Shown here: positions 50,401-61,989 of the stretch, one piece after another
Numbering within the stretch: position 1 is the stretch's first letter
Layout of the letters: the number at the start of each line of letters is the position of its first letter
Source of the DNA: Sipunculus nudus
Lineage: Eukaryota > Annelida > Sipuncula > Golfingiida > Sipunculidae
Reading direction: 5' to 3'
DNA: 64,000 nucleotides
Assembly (NCBI GenBank): GCA_026874595.1
Contig: CM049317.1
Span: forward strand, 21,528,882-21,592,881
The notes under the pieces: generated by a model
What the model saw: the letters and a program-made list of their open reading frames with translations, nothing else
Told to the model about the DNA's origin: nothing
The model's database searches: none
Program-made: the position numbers and the translations under genes

Positions 50401-53270
50401 TTTTTAGCTCAGCTGACTATAAGTCATCTGAGCTATAGTCGTGGTCCATTGTCCGTCGTCCGTCCGTCTGTCCGTCCGTCCGTCCGTCCGTAGATGTGGC
50501 ACGTTTTGAAACCGTAAGACCTAGGAATCCAAAATTCAGCATAATGTTAGATGTCCCCAAGATCTCCTACCAAGCCGAAAACTGGGTCTTTGCGACTTCG
50601 TTCCTTTGAGAAATTAAAGAAAAACCTCAATTTTTTATTAAAATCCTTTTTTCACACTTCAGGACTGCCTAATATCAAAACCACTCATCTGTTTTTCCTC
50701 ATATTTACCATAAATATTCCTCTATATAGTTCCTATGTACATGCCAGAAATTAAGTCTGTAAAGTATAAATTCTTTAAGTTATGGGCCCAAACATGATGG
50801 ACTTTGTAAAAAATCAGGAAAAATAATAACTCACTTAAAATGAAAAATTTTGAAACTAGAGTCTATTTTCTCAAGTATATATCTATGTTTAATTAAGATT
50901 CAATTGTTTACCCAAAATTAGATCTGAATTTTGTAAATTTTTTAAGTTATTAGCATAAAAAAAAATCAGTACCTTAAATTTTGCCCAACTTTGACCATGG
51001 CACGTTTTTTTCCTGTAAGCACCATTGATTTAATTTTCACAGCATGTAAACATAAATATTTAGTTTGTCTAAATCGGAAATTTGAAAATAAAAGCTTGAA
51101 AATTAAGCTAGTTATTGATTTTTTTAGCTCAGCTGACTATAAGTCATCTGAGCTATAGTCGTGGTCCATTGTCCGTCGTCCGTCCGTCTGTCCGTCCGTC
51201 CGTAGATGTGGCACATTTTGAAACCGTAAGACCTAGGAATCCAAAATTCAGCATAATGTTAGATGTCCCCAAGATCTCCTACCAAGCCGAAAACTGGGTC
51301 TTTGCGACTTCGTTCCTTTGAGAAATTAAAGAAAAACCTCAATTTTTTATTAAAATCCTATTTTCACACTTCAGGACTGCCTAATATCAAAACCACTCAT
51401 CTGTTTTTCCTCATATTTACCATAAATATTCCTCTATATAGTTCCTATGTACATGCCAGAAATTAAGTCTGTAAAGTATAAATTCTTTAAGTTATGGGCC
51501 CAAACATGATGGACTTTGTAAAAAATCAGGAAAAATAATAACTCACTTAAAATGAAAAATTTTGAAACTAGAGTCTATTTTCTCAAGTATATATCTATGT
51601 TTAATTAAGATTCAATTGTTTAACCAAAATTAGATCTGAATTTTGTAAATTTTTTAAGTTATTAGCATAAAAAAAATCAGTACCTTAAATTTTGCCCAAC
51701 TTTGACCATGGCACGTTTTTTCCTGTAAGCACCATTGATTTAATTTTCACAGCATGTAAACATAAATATTTAGTTTGTCTAAATCGGAAATTTGAAAATA
51801 AAAGCTTGAAAATTAAGCTAGTTATTGATTTTTTTAGCTCAGCTGACTATAAGTCATCTGAGCTATAGTCGTGGTCCATTGTCCGTCGTCCGTCCGTCTG
51901 TCCGTCCGTCCGTCCGTCCGTAGATGTGGCACGTTTTGAAACCGTAAGACCTAGGAATCCAAAATTCAGCATAATGCTAGATGTCCCCAAGATCTCCTAC
52001 CAAGCCGAAAACTGGGTCTTTGCGACTTCGTTCCTTTGAGAAATTAAAGAAAAACCTCAATTTTTTATTAAAATCCTATTTTCACACTTCAGGACTGCCT
52101 AATATCAAAACCACTCATCTGTTTTTCCTCATATTTACCATAAATATTCCTCTATATAGTTCCTATGTACATGCCAGAAATTAAGTCTGTAAAGTATAAA
52201 TTCTTTAAGTTATGGGCCCAAACATGATGGACTTTGTAAAAAATCAGGAAAATAAAAACTCACTTAAAATGAAAAATTTTGAAACTAGAGTCTATTTTCT
52301 CAAGTATATATCTATGTTTAATTAAGATTCAATTGTTTAACCAAAATTAGATCTGAATTTTGTAAATTTTTTAAGTTATTAGCATAAAAAAAATCAGTAC
52401 CTTAAATTTTGCCCAACTTTGACCATGGCGCGTTTTTTTCCTGTAAGCACCATTGATTTAATTTTCACAGCATGTAAATATAAATATTTAGTTTGTCTAA
52501 ATCGGAAATTTGAAAATAAAAGCTTGAAAATTAAGCTAGTAATTGATTTTTTTAGCTCAGCTGACTATAAGTCATCTGAGCTATAGTCGTGGTCCATTGT
52601 CCGTCGTTCGTCCGTCTGTCCGTCCGTCCGTCCGTAGATGTGGCACGTTTTGAAACCGTAAGACCTAGGAATCCAAAATTCAGCATAATGTTAGATGTCC
52701 CCAAGATCTCCTACCAAGCCGAAAACTGGGTCTTTGCGACTTCGTTCCTTTGAGAAATTAAGGAAAACCTAAATTTTTTATTAAAATCCTATTTTCACAC
52801 TTCAGGACTGCCTAATATCAAAACCACTCATCTGTTTTTCTTCATATTTACCATAAATATTCCTCTATATAGTTCCTATGTACATGCCAGAAATTAAGTC
52901 TGTAAAATTTAAATTCTTAAAGTTATGGGCCCAAACATAATGGACTTTGTAAAAAATCAGGAAAAATAATAACTCACTTAACATGAAAAATTTTGAAACT
53001 AGAGTCTATTTTCTCAAGTATATAACTATGTTTAATTAAGATTCAATTGTTTACCCAAAATTAGATCTGAATTCTGTAAATTTTTTAAGTTATTAGCATA
53101 AAAAAAAAATCAGTACCTTAAATTTTGCCCAACTTTGACCATGGCACGTTTTTTTCCTGTAAGCACCATTGATTTAATTTTCACAGCATGTAAACATAAA
53201 TATTTAGTTTGTCTAAATCTGAAATTTGAAAATAAAAGCTTGAAAATTAAGCTAGTTATTGATTTTTTTT
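50401..53270 (+). repeat. Four tandem core units of about 710-720 bp
   Basis: AGCTCAGCTGAC starts at 50406, 51126, 51836 and 52554 (spacing 720, 710, 718). Units are near-identical by eye, differing mainly in the number of GTCC repeats after the hairpin and in A/T runs. Each unit repeats the complete 5' end. Identical 67-codon frames in the units reflect the repeat, not a gene. Confidence 0.9.
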
Positions 53271-53277
53271 TCTGTAG

Positions 53278-53387
53278 TCACTTGCTTTGATTACAGATGC
53301 AGGGTCCCACTCCAGGTCACTGGAAGTCAGCTATGCCAGGGTTTCTGATTTGTTACAGTCACTGGGGGAGATCCCCTGCTGTGACAG
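53278..53387 (+). other. Possible captured exon inside the family C 3' domain
   Basis: A T-rich tract and CTGTAG (ending 53277) precede a 110-bp GC-richer stretch that is open in one frame (36 codons plus two bases; SLALITDAG, SLEVSYARVSDLLQSLGE, IPCCDR) and ends CAG/GTGTAC at 53388. The boundary signals and composition look like an internal exon. The inverted copy at 59141-59250 keeps the same frame with an even better CTGCAG acceptor. I do not recognise the source protein. Confidence 0.4.
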
Positions 53388-53433
53388 GTGTACAGTTATT
53401 CTCATATCTGATATCACCACCCCAATCATCACT

Positions 53434-53459
53434 CCCCCCCCCCCCCCCCCCCCCCCCCC
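53434..53459 (+). repeat. Homopolymer of 26 C
   Basis: It is read directly, in the family C 3' domain; the inverted copy has 22 G at 59080-59101. The lengths are likely unstable and error-prone. Confidence 0.85.
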
Positions 53460-54463
53460 GCAAACCCAACCCACCAAGTGTTATGCAGTTATTGTTATTG
53501 TTTTCACTGTATCTCCTTAATTGTAATGCTGTTTCCACTCCGATATGCAAAAACTTTCCTTGAAAAAGTAATTTAAGGTGTAATCCAGAAGATGCAATGT
53601 TGTGTAATGTAGCATTTTTAAAGAAATCAGTTTTCTTTTAAATGATTTTAACAAATATAAATGAACCTATCAGTATGCTTAAATTATTATAAAATATGAA
53701 GCACATTATGGATAAATATTGACACAATTAAAAATTGTGAAATCTAAATCAAGTATTATTTTTAGATATTTATTGTTTTGCAGATTTAAAAGATATATTT
53801 TTGTGGTAAAAAATAAATATTTGTATGCATGATGTGGTGTTATCTGACAAGATTGAGATTTATGATGATGCAACTGAGAATTATGAATCAACTTTTATAT
53901 TCAGATATATATGTTAAATTGGAAATGTATAGAAATATACCGGTAAACTTAAATTAGAAAATAATTGATGTGATAAAAAAATCAGGATTTAATACAAACA
54001 TTTGTTCATTATTTTCCTGCCTCAGCAGAATTTGAGATCAGGCTTTGTTTGCCCTGTTTTATGTTGTTAATTAGCTATATTTCAACTGTATACATTTCAT
54101 AAAAAAATACATATATATTTAATAATATAGATTATACAAAAAAATATTCAATTGAACAAATGTGTAAACTACTGAAATGTCAACAGTTAATCGTAAAACC
54201 AATTAATGATCATGGTAATAGTACAGATCATTTGTTCACAAACTGCCCACATGCTTTAGTTTCAACATTAGGAAACACATGGTCAGGTCACAAAATATTT
54301 TTTGCAACAATTTCTTGCTCATCAATACAAACCAATCATATAAACCAACCATGGCCTTTATTACCTCTTCCTCTTACACTTTATCTCCATTAGATATTAT
54401 TTTAGATTTTTACCTTCAAGGTTAACGTCAGCTGAGCACAGTGACCCATAGGTCCCTTGTTTT

Positions 54464-55133
54464 TAATATGAATAAAAGCCATAAAACCAGGTACTTATGG
54501 TCATTATTTAAATGTGTGAATTTTGTATATTTTGGATTCTCAACGTCATTGTTTGGTGAAAACTGAATAAATACCAGACATGGTGCAAATACTTTGCAAA
54601 TGTATTTGAATACGAATATAAATATGTACTCCATTTAAAATTTCTTGCATAAAAATGGGAATTCAGGTAAAAATGAAAGTATATGAATACCAGTGCAAAT
54701 ACTTTCAAAATGTATTCATGAATGCATTCATGAATATATTCTTTGATATTATTTTAATAATCATTTCAGTTGTATTTTATTTTTTAAAAATCATACAATT
54801 CTCTTATTATTTTTAATAAAAATTATATTTGGGAGAATTTGTAATTATTTTTAATAAATAGTTAAACTCTTATATTATATGTTCTGCTTATTAGTTATAT
54901 GGCCAAGTCAAAATCTGTGTGACAATAGTACTCCATTTGTTGATAAAATAAATGAAATCAATCCTCTTTCCTGTCTCCAAAGATACTATCAAAATCATAC
55001 ATAAGCTAAACACCCACAACTCATAATACAGCTTATATTTATTTCCACACAAAACGAGCATGTGCCTCATTTCTAAATCATGTTTTTTTATCATATATAA
55101 CAGCTTAGCGCCATGACCCATGGGTCCCTTGTT
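54464..55133 (+). mobile_element. 3' fragment of another family C element
   Basis: It ends with CAGCTTAGC, the perfect palindrome GACCCATGGGTC (55115-55126) and CCCTTGTTT. The upstream 600 bp are AT-rich and unlike the 50403 copy's 3' domain, with a repeated GTGCAAATACTTT block (about 54587 and 54694) and an ATTCATGAAT duplication near 54714. Confidence 0.45.
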
Positions 55134-56215
55134 TAAACCAGAAGACCTAGGAATCCAAAATTTGGCATAATGTTAGACGTCCCCAATATCTCCTATCAAG
55201 CCGAAAACTGTCTTTGCGACTTCACACCTTTGAGAAATTAAGGAAAACCCTCAATTTTTATTTAAAACCTATTTTCACACTTCAGGACTCCCTAAAATAA
55301 AAAAACACTCATCTGTTTTTCCTCATATTTACCATATATATTCCTTTATATAGTTCCAATGTACATGCCAGAAATTAGATCTGTATTATATAATTTAAAA
55401 AAGTTACGGGCTCAAACATAATTCATTTTGTAAAAAATCAGGAAAGATATATGATCACTCAACACAAAACATGTTTAAGCTAAGGAATTTTTCTCCAGTA
55501 ATATAACTTTAATTTATCAAAATTGAATTGTATACCCAAAATTAGATCAAAATCTTTTAAATTTTATAAGACATAAGCAAAAATAAAATATTGGTACCTT
55601 AAATTTTGCCCAACTTAGGCCACGGCACGTTTTTTCCTGTAAGTAATGTGGATTTAATTTTCTCAGCATGTACACATAAGGAATTTATCTGTTAAAATCT
55701 GAAATTTGAAAATAAAAGCTGCAAAATTCGGCTAGTTATTGAATTTTATTTTGGAGGCTCTTGTTGTATTCCCTTACATTGTCAAGCAATCCACGTTGGT
55801 CACTGTAGGTCATTCATTGCAGCTCTCTATGGTTCCTATACTTTAATTATGTTATCCTATCACTAGGGCAAGCCCTCTCTCCACTGAATTGAGCTTGATC
55901 AGGCTGTCTGCAGTTAATACCAGAGGGAGCCTTTTTTCCTCTCCCCCATCCTGTTCTGTTGACAGACTTGTACTATGAACTAGATGAATCTTATAATCAA
56001 CATTTTTTCAGCAACAAGCAGTCACAACAGAGACCCCTCCCCCACCCACCCCTTGAATACACAGGACTAAGAAACAAGATGAATCTTATAATTTTAATGT
56101 TAAATAAATTCTTTTTGTTGAGACTTGGACAATTTGTTTTTTTTTTTAAAAGGAAAAATGTTCAGGAATTTAATCCTAATATTCAAATGTGATAAAATAT
56201 TAGGATCTAATGTAA
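55134..56215 (+). mobile_element. Family C core plus variant 3' sequence, 5'-truncated
   Basis: Directly after the 3' end at 55133 the sequence picks up inside a core unit (AAGACCTAGGAATCCAAAAT) and follows it to about 55735, then a GGAGGCTCTTGTTG segment shared with 46250. The CTAGATGAAT segment near 55980 is shared with about 47060. Confidence 0.5.
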
Positions 56216-56323
56216 GTGCTAACTGACAAGATTTAAGAAGACATAAGTACTTTGTAGTATCCACTCATATTTCATAGAGTTGGCAAGGCCTTGGTGTGAA
56301 TAACACTGTTAACTTAGTATTAA

Positions 56324-57250
56324 AACTAGAATACGGGTGGTCGACAAGCGACTACGCGTATCAGCCAAAATCAGAGGACGGGTGAAGTGAGGCATGGATT
56401 GAGTGGCAAGGGGAAATAGAGTTACATGTGTTACATATTAGAATGGATATGTGCCACATTAATATGATTGTAGGTGGCGCCACCTGTTATTTGAACGAGA
56501 AACTATCCAAGATGTATACACATGCAAAAATTCATGTGGAAAAGTCAAACCACTGCAGAGATATGAGTGATTTTATCCCACAGCAGACAAACAGATGGAC
56601 GCTGTGCAAAAATGGCTGCAGGTGGCGCCACCATTTTTGTGTATGTTATAAAGCTATCCAAGGGCTACATTTGTGTAATTTTTTTTTCCTGATTGGTCGA
56701 ACGGTTCCTGAGATATGAGCTTGGATGTCTGCAGCGTGAATGTGAAGGTAGGTGGGAGCCACCTGTCATAAAATCAAGAAAGCTATCCAAGATCAATGGA
56801 CATGCACAATTCCAGCCCAATCTGCATTAGTTTTAACTTATAATGCTCACAGTATTGTCAAGTGGCAATGATGGGGTATTGATAGGCATGAAAACAAGAA
56901 AAGGACAGAAGGTGGTGCCACCTGTCTTCCGCAGAAGACAAAGCTATCCAAGATCTTTGGTCAATTTGATTTTTGGACTAATCCATGCATCCCTCATTGA
57001 GCCAAGTGCACCTGACTCAAGAGAAGTTTGATGTATTGGCCTGACATTTTTAGTTGTCCATGCATCTTAGATGGCTTTCTGGTATACAAGACTGGTGTTG
57101 CCACATACAATGATTTTTGCACAGTGTATGTCCCTGCTTATTTTCCGGGAGGGATTTGATATATCAGCCTGAAATAGGGCATATTTATACAGCTTGGATA
57201 GCTTTGTCGTATACAAGACTGGTTGCGCCAACTACAATAATTTTTGCACA
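56324..57250 (-). mobile_element. Family B Helentron-like element, reversed, 5' part mixed with family A
   Basis: It starts with AACTAGA (56324-56330), then TCGACAAGCGACTA (the 3' hairpin region) and GTATCAGCCAAAA (56358-56370, one mismatch to family B). 56384-56436 is the near-exact inverse of 11412-11475. Further in, 56840-57000 is the inverse of family A interior (9540-9480 region), so the two families share internal blocks. The 5' end was not found; similar but weaker repeats continue to about 57440. Confidence 0.6.
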
Positions 57251-57604
57251 GTGTATGTCCCCAATTATTTCTCAGGAGTGATTTCACATATCAGCCTGAA
57301 ATTTTGCATCTCCAAAAGCCTTTGATGGCTTTCTCTCCACAAGACTGGTGCCACCACCTACAATCATTTTGTGTTCACCCATGCCAGTATTTCTGCAGTG
57401 ATGTTTTTGTAACTGGTGATTGGACTCGGGTTCAAAGTGTTTAGTACTAGCATTGTACATATACATGTCACACATGTACTTGAAAAATAATGGTCTAACA
57501 AGGAAGCATAATACCTGTTGATATACCATTGCACATGTTGGCATTAGACCTGTAGGCCATGTTATATGGTAACTGGTAAAGTTAAAAGCCCTTTTCCAGC
57601 ATTT

Positions 57605-57815
57605 AACTGTATTTTAATAAAAATTTAATTGGATACCAGAAATTAGGTCATTTTTGTAATTAGAGTTATAAGCATAAATATAAAATATTTTCTTTGAATT
57701 CTGGCCAACTTTGAACTTTTTCCCTGTGAGCACTGTTGATTTAAGGATCACATCATGCGAATATAATTTTATAATTTTAATAATCTGTAATTTGAAAGCG
57801 CTTGATAAAAAGACC
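57605..57815 (+). mobile_element. Diverged family C core fragment
   Basis: It follows the second half of a core unit (TTGGATACCAGAAATTAG, GGCCAACTTTGAAC, CCTGTGAGCACTGTTGATTT). Sequence at 57815-58070 has no recognised content. Confidence 0.45.
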
Positions 57816-58075
57816 ATGTCACTGTCAAGGCACTCCAGAGATTACATGGTGCTTGTGGTTGGCTTTATATTCGCAGGGTAAAAATTTTGCCTTTTCAGAT
57901 TTTCACTAGAGTTTCATTTTCTTGATCTCACAATACAAAAGCCCTTTACAAATAGTACAACCATTATTATGTGAATAAATTATATAGAATAATATGGGCA
58001 CAAAATCTTAATAGAAATATTGTTCATTAGTGGGAAACAATTTGATAACATTTTAAATATCAATATTTCAATATA

Positions 58076-59960
58076 AACAAGGGACCTATGGGTCACTGTG
58101 CTCAGCTGACGTTAACCTTGAAGGTAAAAATCCAAAATAATATCTAATGGAGATAAAGTGTAAGAGGAAGAGGTAATAAAGGCCATGGTTGGTTTATATG
58201 ATTGGTTTGTATTGATGAGCAAGAAATTGTTGCAAAAAATATTTTGTGACCTGACCATGTGTTTCCTAATGTTGAAACTAAAGCATGTGAGCAGTTTGTG
58301 AACAAATGATCTGTACTATTACCATGATCATTAATTGGTTTTTTGATTAACTGTTGACATTTCAGTAGTTTACACATTTGTTCAATTGAATCTATTTTTT
58401 TTGTATAATATATATTATTAAATATATATGTATTTTTTTATGAAATGTATACAGTTGAAATATAGCTAATTAACAACATAAAACAGGGCAAACAAAGCCT
58501 GCAGATCTCAAATTCTGCTGAGGCAGGAAAATAATGAACAAATGTTTGTATTAAATCCTGATGTTTTTATCACATCAATTATTTTCTAATTTAAGTTTAT
58601 ATTTCTATACATTTCCAATTTAACATATATATCTGAATATAAAAGTTGATTTATAATTCTCAATTGCATCATCATAAATCTCAATCTTGTCAGATAACAC
58701 CACATCATGCATACAAATGTTTATTTATTTTTTACCACAAAAATATATCTTTTAAATCTGCAAAACAATAAATATCTAAAAATAATACTTGATTTAGATT
58801 TCACAATTTTTAATTGTGTCTTTATTTATCCATAATGTGCTTCATATTTTATAATAATTTAAGCATACTGATGGGTTCATTTATATTTGTTAAAATCATT
58901 TAAAAGAAAATTGATTTCTGTAAAAAATCCTACATTACACAGCATTGCATCTTCTGGATTACACCTTGAATTATTTTTTCAAGGAAAGTTTTTGCATATC
59001 AGAGTGGAAACAGCATTACAATTAAGGAGATACAGTGAAAACAACAATTACTGCATAACATTTGGTGGGTTGGGTTTGCGGGGGGGGGGGGGGGGGGGGG
59101 GTGTGATGATTGGGGTGGTGATATGAGAATAACTGGACACCTGTCACAGCAGGGGATCTCCCCCAGTGACTGTAACAAATCAGAAACCCTGGCATAGCTG
59201 ACTTCCAGTGACCTGGAGTGGGACCTTGCATCTGTTATCAAAGCAAGTGACTGCAGAAAAAAAATCAATAACTAGCTTAATTTTCAAGCTTTTATTTTCA
59301 AATTTCCGATTTAGACAAACTAAATATTTATGTTTACATGCTGTGAAAATTAAATCAATGGTGCTTACAGGAAAAAAACGTGCCATGGTCAAAGTTGGGC
59401 AAAATTTAAGGTACTGTTTTTTTTATGCTAATAACTTAAAAAATTTACAAAATTCAGATCTAATTTTGGGTAAACAATTGAATCTTAATTAAACATAGTT
59501 ATATACTTGAGAAAATAGACTCTAGTTTCAAAATTTTTCATGTTAAGTGAGTTATTATTTTTCCTGATTTTTTACAAAGTCCATTATGTTTTGGCCCATA
59601 ACTTAAAGAATTTATACTTTACAGACTTAATTTCTGGCATGTACATAGGAACTATATAGAGGAATATTTATGGTAAATATGAAGAAAACCAGATGAGTCG
59701 TTTTGATATTAGGCAGTCCTGAAGTGTGAAAATAGGATTTTAATAAAAAATTGAGGTTTTTCCTTAATTTCTCAAAGGAACAAAGTCGCAAAGACCCAGT
59801 TTTCGGCTTGGTAGGAGATCTTGGGGACATCTAACATTATGCTGAATTTTGGATTCCTAGGTCTTACGGTTTCAAAACGTGCCACATCTACGGACGGACG
59901 GACAGACGGACGGACGGACGGCGGACAATGGACCACGACTATAGCTCAGATGACTTATAG
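58076..59960 (-). mobile_element. Family C element, reversed, one core unit
   Basis: Its 3' end (AACAAGGGACCTATGGGTC and GCTCAGCTGAC) is at 58076-58111 and its 5' side at 59960, where the first hairpin arm is missing. It matches 52575-54463 closely in inverted orientation, including the 3' domain and exon-like block; a 77-codon frame in both copies differs at only two residues. Confidence 0.7.
59141..59250 (-). other. Inverted copy of the exon-like block
   Basis: Read on the minus strand, a T-rich tract and CTGCAG precede the same open 110-bp block, which ends CAG/GTGTCC. It has the same reading frame as 53278-53387, with at least one amino-acid difference (Gly to Arg near the start). Confidence 0.4.
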
Positions 59961-60629
59961 AAACCACAGTAATGTTCTTTGGCTGATCTTATTCCTTTTG
60001 ACTTAATTACTTAATATGCTCTGACCAAATGAAAATATGTTTTGCTTATAATTTCCCATCAAGTATTGAAACCTTGTTTACTGCTGATCCAGATATCTTA
60101 CAGTTATTAGTTTAGGTGAAAGGTGGCAGAGGTATACGAGCAGTGTAGAAATGTTTACAAGGAATGATCAGGTGGGATACAGGCATATGACAAACATGTC
60201 CACCTTTGGTCCAAAGGCATGAATCTTTCTGCAGAGAGTTTGGTGAATATTGGACTTGTAGCAGCCAAGAAGAGACCACAATATTGTGCACGACTGGCCA
60301 CACCCATCATCATGAAAGTTAATAGGATCATTGTGACATTTTGGATGGCGACTTTTTAGACTGGACCATTCCTGATGAGGACGTTTTGGATATGCTTTCT
60401 TGCATGGGAGGATATTTCGGCCAGTTCAGTATTATGGGGTCCCATAAACAAGGAATAGGGATTAACTACAGATTATTCACCTTAAAATAACTGTCTTTAA
60501 TATACCTCTTGAACCTGGAAATATTTCAATTGATTGCCATTTTATGAGCTAAATATTATAGGAGTTAATGACAGTTTACTGTAGTTAACCATCAGGAGTT
60601 AAATAGAGTTCCATAAATGGGCATAATCC
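59961..60629. other. Unassigned sequence after the repeat nest
   Basis: There is no clear gene or repeat. A 54-codon frame without a usable start (60326-60490) includes an acidic stretch (DFLDWTIPDEDVLDML), but no splice or start context supports it. Confidence 0.3.
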
Positions 60630-60836
60630 AAGGCCGGATCCAGGATTTAGAAAGAGGGTGGGGGGGGGGGGGGGGGCAACCAAGGAGGACTAATGAAAAC
60701 CCTAAAAAAAGGTCCCTAGGTCTGGAAAAGGGGGGGGGGTCCAGACCGCAAAATTTTGTCTGAAGCCCTTAAAAAACGTTGTTTCTGATGAAAAAGGGGG
60801 GTCCAGACCCCCTCCCCCCCCCCCTGGATCTGCTTC
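60630..60836. mobile_element. Short GGATCC-ended, polyG-rich repeat
   Basis: GGCCGGATCCAGGATTT at the left and CCCTGGATCTGCTTCTG at the right form imperfect inverted ends around long G and C runs and two GGGGTCCAGACC words (the second runs into CCCCC). It resembles a common short repeat of marine invertebrates (recollection). A similar start is seen at about 31644. Confidence 0.5.
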
Positions 60837-61742
60837 TGTAAACTTATTGCAGTCCTTCTATGTTAGGTTTTTACCTTGCCATGACACTCAGGCCTTCTAA
60901 AATTACTGATAGGGGCCTGCCAGTCATGATTCAAGTCATAATAGAACACCCATTCTAATGGTAAGATCAAAATAGTTGCAGTTTGGTAGTATTTGACATC
61001 AGAAGCTTATATGGTCATTTTACATTTACTAAATAATGAAGGACAAATGTTGTTACACAAAATTTTAGTAACATTAGTTACCTCCTTTCTTCCCTATGGC
61101 ACTGATTCACACAAAGCTGTCAAGCCTTCATGACTGATGCAGAGACAGACTGAGTGAAACCAGCCTCATTAATAATAACTGCAGCATGTTATAAGCAAGT
61201 CAACCCTGAATGTAATATTTATTATTCTTCCCAACAGAATAACTACATTATTTAGGAAGAATAACAGTTCGACCAGCAGATGAAAATGAAAAGGACTAAG
61301 AAATGGCTTGCACATCTGCATGTACTAGAATTGATGCAAACCCAATAGCTGGTACTGCCACCCCAAAGTCTTCAGTTAATTAAAATTCAAAGGTTTTGGT
61401 GGTAGACTGTCGCTAAATTTGACCTAGAACTACATGTATGATTATCCTTTCCAAGAATTACTCTTGAAAATTTGAGTTATTTAAGTACCTATATATTCCT
61501 GAAATACAGGCAAATTACTTCTTTTTTGAAGAGGCATTAAGGGGTTGTACCAACATCTTTCACAGAACCTTCCATAACACACAAGAATCTTAATGACATG
61601 CACACACAATATTCAACACAACAAACTTGAACAACCTGCCTAAAAGCATTGTTTATTATACATCAGATAAACGCTAATTAATTTATTATGCAATATAAAA
61701 ATCATACGCTGTCGCTCACTGATGATAGAAAGATACTGTAGC
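60837..61742. other. AT-rich non-coding sequence
   Basis: No gene, repeat array or hairpin was recognised in this stretch. Confidence 0.4.
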
Positions 61743-61989
61743 TGATTGACAGGCAGTAAACTATGATTGACAGGCACTTATTTAATGACTGACAGGGTAT
61801 AATCCAATCACACATTGATAGAAACTTGATTGACAGTTACATGTAGCTGGTTGACAGGCGCTGCCCTGTCTCTATAGACTAACAGTGAGTCACAATACAA
61901 CTTTACAGACCGTTTTCTTGTGTCTACTTTACTGACATGCAGTTACCATGTCACTTGACCAACAGACATTTATTGTCACTGATTGACAG
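61743..61989 (+). promoter_or_regulatory. Cluster of PBX-MEIS/PREP-type motifs in a degenerate minisatellite
   Basis: TGATTGACAG occurs exactly at 61743, 61764, 61827 and 61980, with one-base variants TGACTGACAG (61786) and TGGTTGACAG (61848). Spacings are 21, 22, 41, 21 and 132 bp, close to multiples of 21-22 bp. The decamer is the established composite site of PBX with MEIS/PREP homeodomain proteins. It may be a regulatory cluster or only a decayed minisatellite whose unit happens to match. Confidence 0.5.

Larger units (their letters stand above)
50403..54463 (+). mobile_element. Complete family C Helentron-like element (about 4.06 kb)
   Basis: The 5' end has AGCTCAGCTGACT (50406-50418), loop ATA and AGTCATCTGAGCT (50422-50434), a 13-14 bp hairpin with one mismatch. 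Four core units follow, then a 1.2-kb 3' domain. The 3' end has GTCAGCTGAGC (54427-54437), the exact inverse of the 5' GCTCAGCTGAC (50407-50417), then a short GACC/GGTC hairpin and CCCTTGTTT. This subterminal-repeat plus 3'-hairpin plan fits Helentron-associated (HINE) or pearl-like elements. No Rep/helicase is encoded, so it must be mobilised in trans. Confidence 0.68.

Noticed and set aside
50551-52184. Identical 67-codon frames (MSPRSPTKPKTGSLRL...) repeated in each core unit
   Set aside because: They are conserved only because the tandem units are near-identical; older units break the frame and no domain is present.
54160-54393. 77-codon frame shared with the inverted copy at 58144-58377
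   Set aside because: The copies are almost identical DNA, so frame conservation carries little evidence; composition is ordinary and no start context or splice signals support it.
60326-60490. 54-codon acidic frame (DFLDWTIPDEDVLDML)
   Set aside because: It looks protein-like but has no start codon near its beginning, no acceptor site and repetitive GACxTTTTGGA wording; too weak to list as a gene.
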